Shown here: positions 63,237 to 64,000 of the stretch, in pieces | Position numbering within the stretch: position 1 is the first letter of the stretch | Layout of the letters: every line of letters starts with the position of its first letter | Source: Geobacter sp. | GTDB lineage: Bacteria > Desulfobacterota > Desulfuromonadia > Geobacterales > Geobacteraceae | Length of the DNA: 64,000 nt | Assembly (NCBI GenBank): GCA_003574885.1 | Contig: PJFC01000001.1 | Coordinates: 372,001-436,000 of the forward strand | Reading direction: 5' to 3' | The notes under the pieces: model-generated | Told to the model about the DNA's origin: nothing | The model's database searches: none | What the model saw: only the letters and a program-made list of their open reading frames with translations | Program-made: the position numbers and the translations under genes

Positions 63237-64000
63237 ATGAACGACGTGATCGAGATAAAACCGGGGCTCTACTGGATAGGGGTCGAGGACCCCGGCCTGC
63301 GCACCTTCGACGACCTCTTTCCGACGGAGCAGGGAACCACCTACAACTCCTACCTCATCAAGGGGAAAGCGAAGATCGCCATCGTCGATACGGTGAAGGA
63401 AGAGCGGGCCGAGGAGTTTCTTGCCAAGGTGAAAAAGCTCGTCGACCCGGCAGACGTGGATTACTTCATCATCAACCATACCGAGCCGGACCATTCCGGG
63501 TCGCTTGCCTTCATGCTCAGGCACTGCCCGAAGGCGACCGTGGTCTCCACCCAGGCGGCCAATACCTTCCTCAAGAACCTGATCCACAGCGAGTTCCCCG
63601 CCCACGTCGTCAAGGACGGGGAGGTGATCGACCTGGGGGGAAGGCATGTCCGCTTCATCGTCGCCCCGTTCCTCCACTGGCCCGACACCATGTTTACCCT
63701 CCTGGAGGAGGATGGTGCCCTCTTCACCTGCGATGCTTTCGGTGCCCATTACTGTGGCCCGTCCATCTTCAATGACGAATTGCCCGAATACCTCAAGGAC
63801 ATGCAGTTTTACTTCGACTGCATCATGCGCCCCTTCAAGGACCGGGCGCTGGCGGCCATTGCCAAGATCAAGGGTGAGCGGATAGAGGTTGTCTGCCCCT
63901 CCCACGGCCCCGTGCTTCGCTCCGACCCCTGGAAATACATCGGCTACTACGAGACCTGGTGCCAGCCGGTTACCGAAGGGAAAAGGGTGGTGATCTTCTA
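63237..64000 (+). CDS. fprA: A-type flavoprotein (flavodiiron protein), 3' end cut by window edge
   Basis: About 254 residues visible from the ATG at 63237 (AAGGAG upstream). The metallo-beta-lactamase diiron site is intact: NHTEPDHSGS (H-x-E-x-D-H), PFLHWPDTMF, FTCDAFGAH and PSHGPVLR. The frame runs off the edge just as the flavodoxin domain would begin (KRVVIFY). Flavodiiron proteins reduce O2 or NO in anaerobes, with electrons from rubredoxin or similar. Confidence 0.95.
   Translation, partial: MNDVIEIKPGLYWIGVEDPGLRTFDDLFPTEQGTTYNSYLIKGKAKIAIVDTVKEERAEEFLAKVKKLVDPADVDYFIINHTEPDHSGSLAFMLRHCPKATVVSTQAANTFLKNLIHSEFPAHVVKDGEVIDLGGRHVRFIVAPFLHWPDTMFTLLEEDGALFTCDAFGAHYCGPSIFNDELPEYLKDMQFYFDCIMRPFKDRALAAIAKIKGERIEVVCPSHGPVLRSDPWKYIGYYETWCQPVTEGKRVVIF

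Noticed and set aside
1-64000. CRISPR arrays, insertion sequences, rRNA genes and known riboswitches
   Set aside because: I looked for regularly spaced repeats, transposase frames, rRNA cores and common riboswitch motifs and saw none that I could support.

Overview
The window is a piece of a chromosome, almost certainly from a member of the Geobacteraceae or close relatives (Desulfuromonadales/Geobacterales). The evidence is a recF-dnaN-dnaA block back to back with rpmH-rnpA-yidD-yidC-mnmE-mnmG-rsmG, a complete 14-gene nuoA-N operon whose NuoF ends in ferredoxin clusters, ATP synthase a and c genes without the F1 genes, futalosine-type menaquinone genes (mqnE, mqnC), and many two-component systems. 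Most genes are GC-rich. No numerical composition or database search was run; all names come from reading motifs.

Layout. 1-10544 is the replication-origin neighbourhood: recF (cut by the left edge), dnaN and dnaA point left, and the ribosomal-protein/RNase P/membrane-insertase/tRNA-modification genes point right. Six DnaA-box-like nonamers flank dnaA, four of them in a nested palindrome at 3770-3817. A clear ParB site (parS) lies at 7713-7728. 10545-13986 is foreign-looking: a gene-poor, AT-richer stretch and then three genes, each followed by a 64-71 base imperfect palindrome with the architecture of integron attC recombination sites. I read this as a small array of mobile gene cassettes without an integrase: a secreted SecD-P1-head-like protein, a SUKH (SMI1/KNR4) protein, and an MDR-family dehydrogenase. 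The parAB genes that often follow rsmG are not there.

13987-22356 holds envelope and signalling genes: a Met-rich Spy/CpxP-like protein, a multi-PAS histidine kinase, a glycine-zipper lipoprotein, and a dicarboxylate transporter (dctA) with its own sensor kinase and sigma-54 activator. Between transporter and regulator I find a sigma-54 promoter and three matching palindromes that could be the activator sites. A tRNA-Pro(CGG) with a strong promoter follows. 22945-29413 is a rightward cluster for menaquinone (lipoprotein, ubiA/mqnP-like, ubiX-like, mqnE, mqnC) running into hisC and rnd. 29496-32006 runs left (prmA, rsmE, a zinc-ribbon protein with a disordered tail).

32146-43227 carries an M20 amidohydrolase, the PPDK/PEP-synthase regulator, a response regulator/kinase/DegP operon for envelope stress, a PHP hydrolase, pepA, the atpZ-atpI-atpB-atpE operon and hemL. 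43571-58594 is respiratory complex I, which with the menaquinone genes and the ATP synthase membrane sector forms the energy-conserving core of the window. 58756-59859 holds three small genes of unknown role. The right end has a radical-SAM protein, a NapH-like polyferredoxin, a small membrane ORF with an ideal ribosome-binding site, ttcA, and the start of a flavodiiron protein cut by the right edge.
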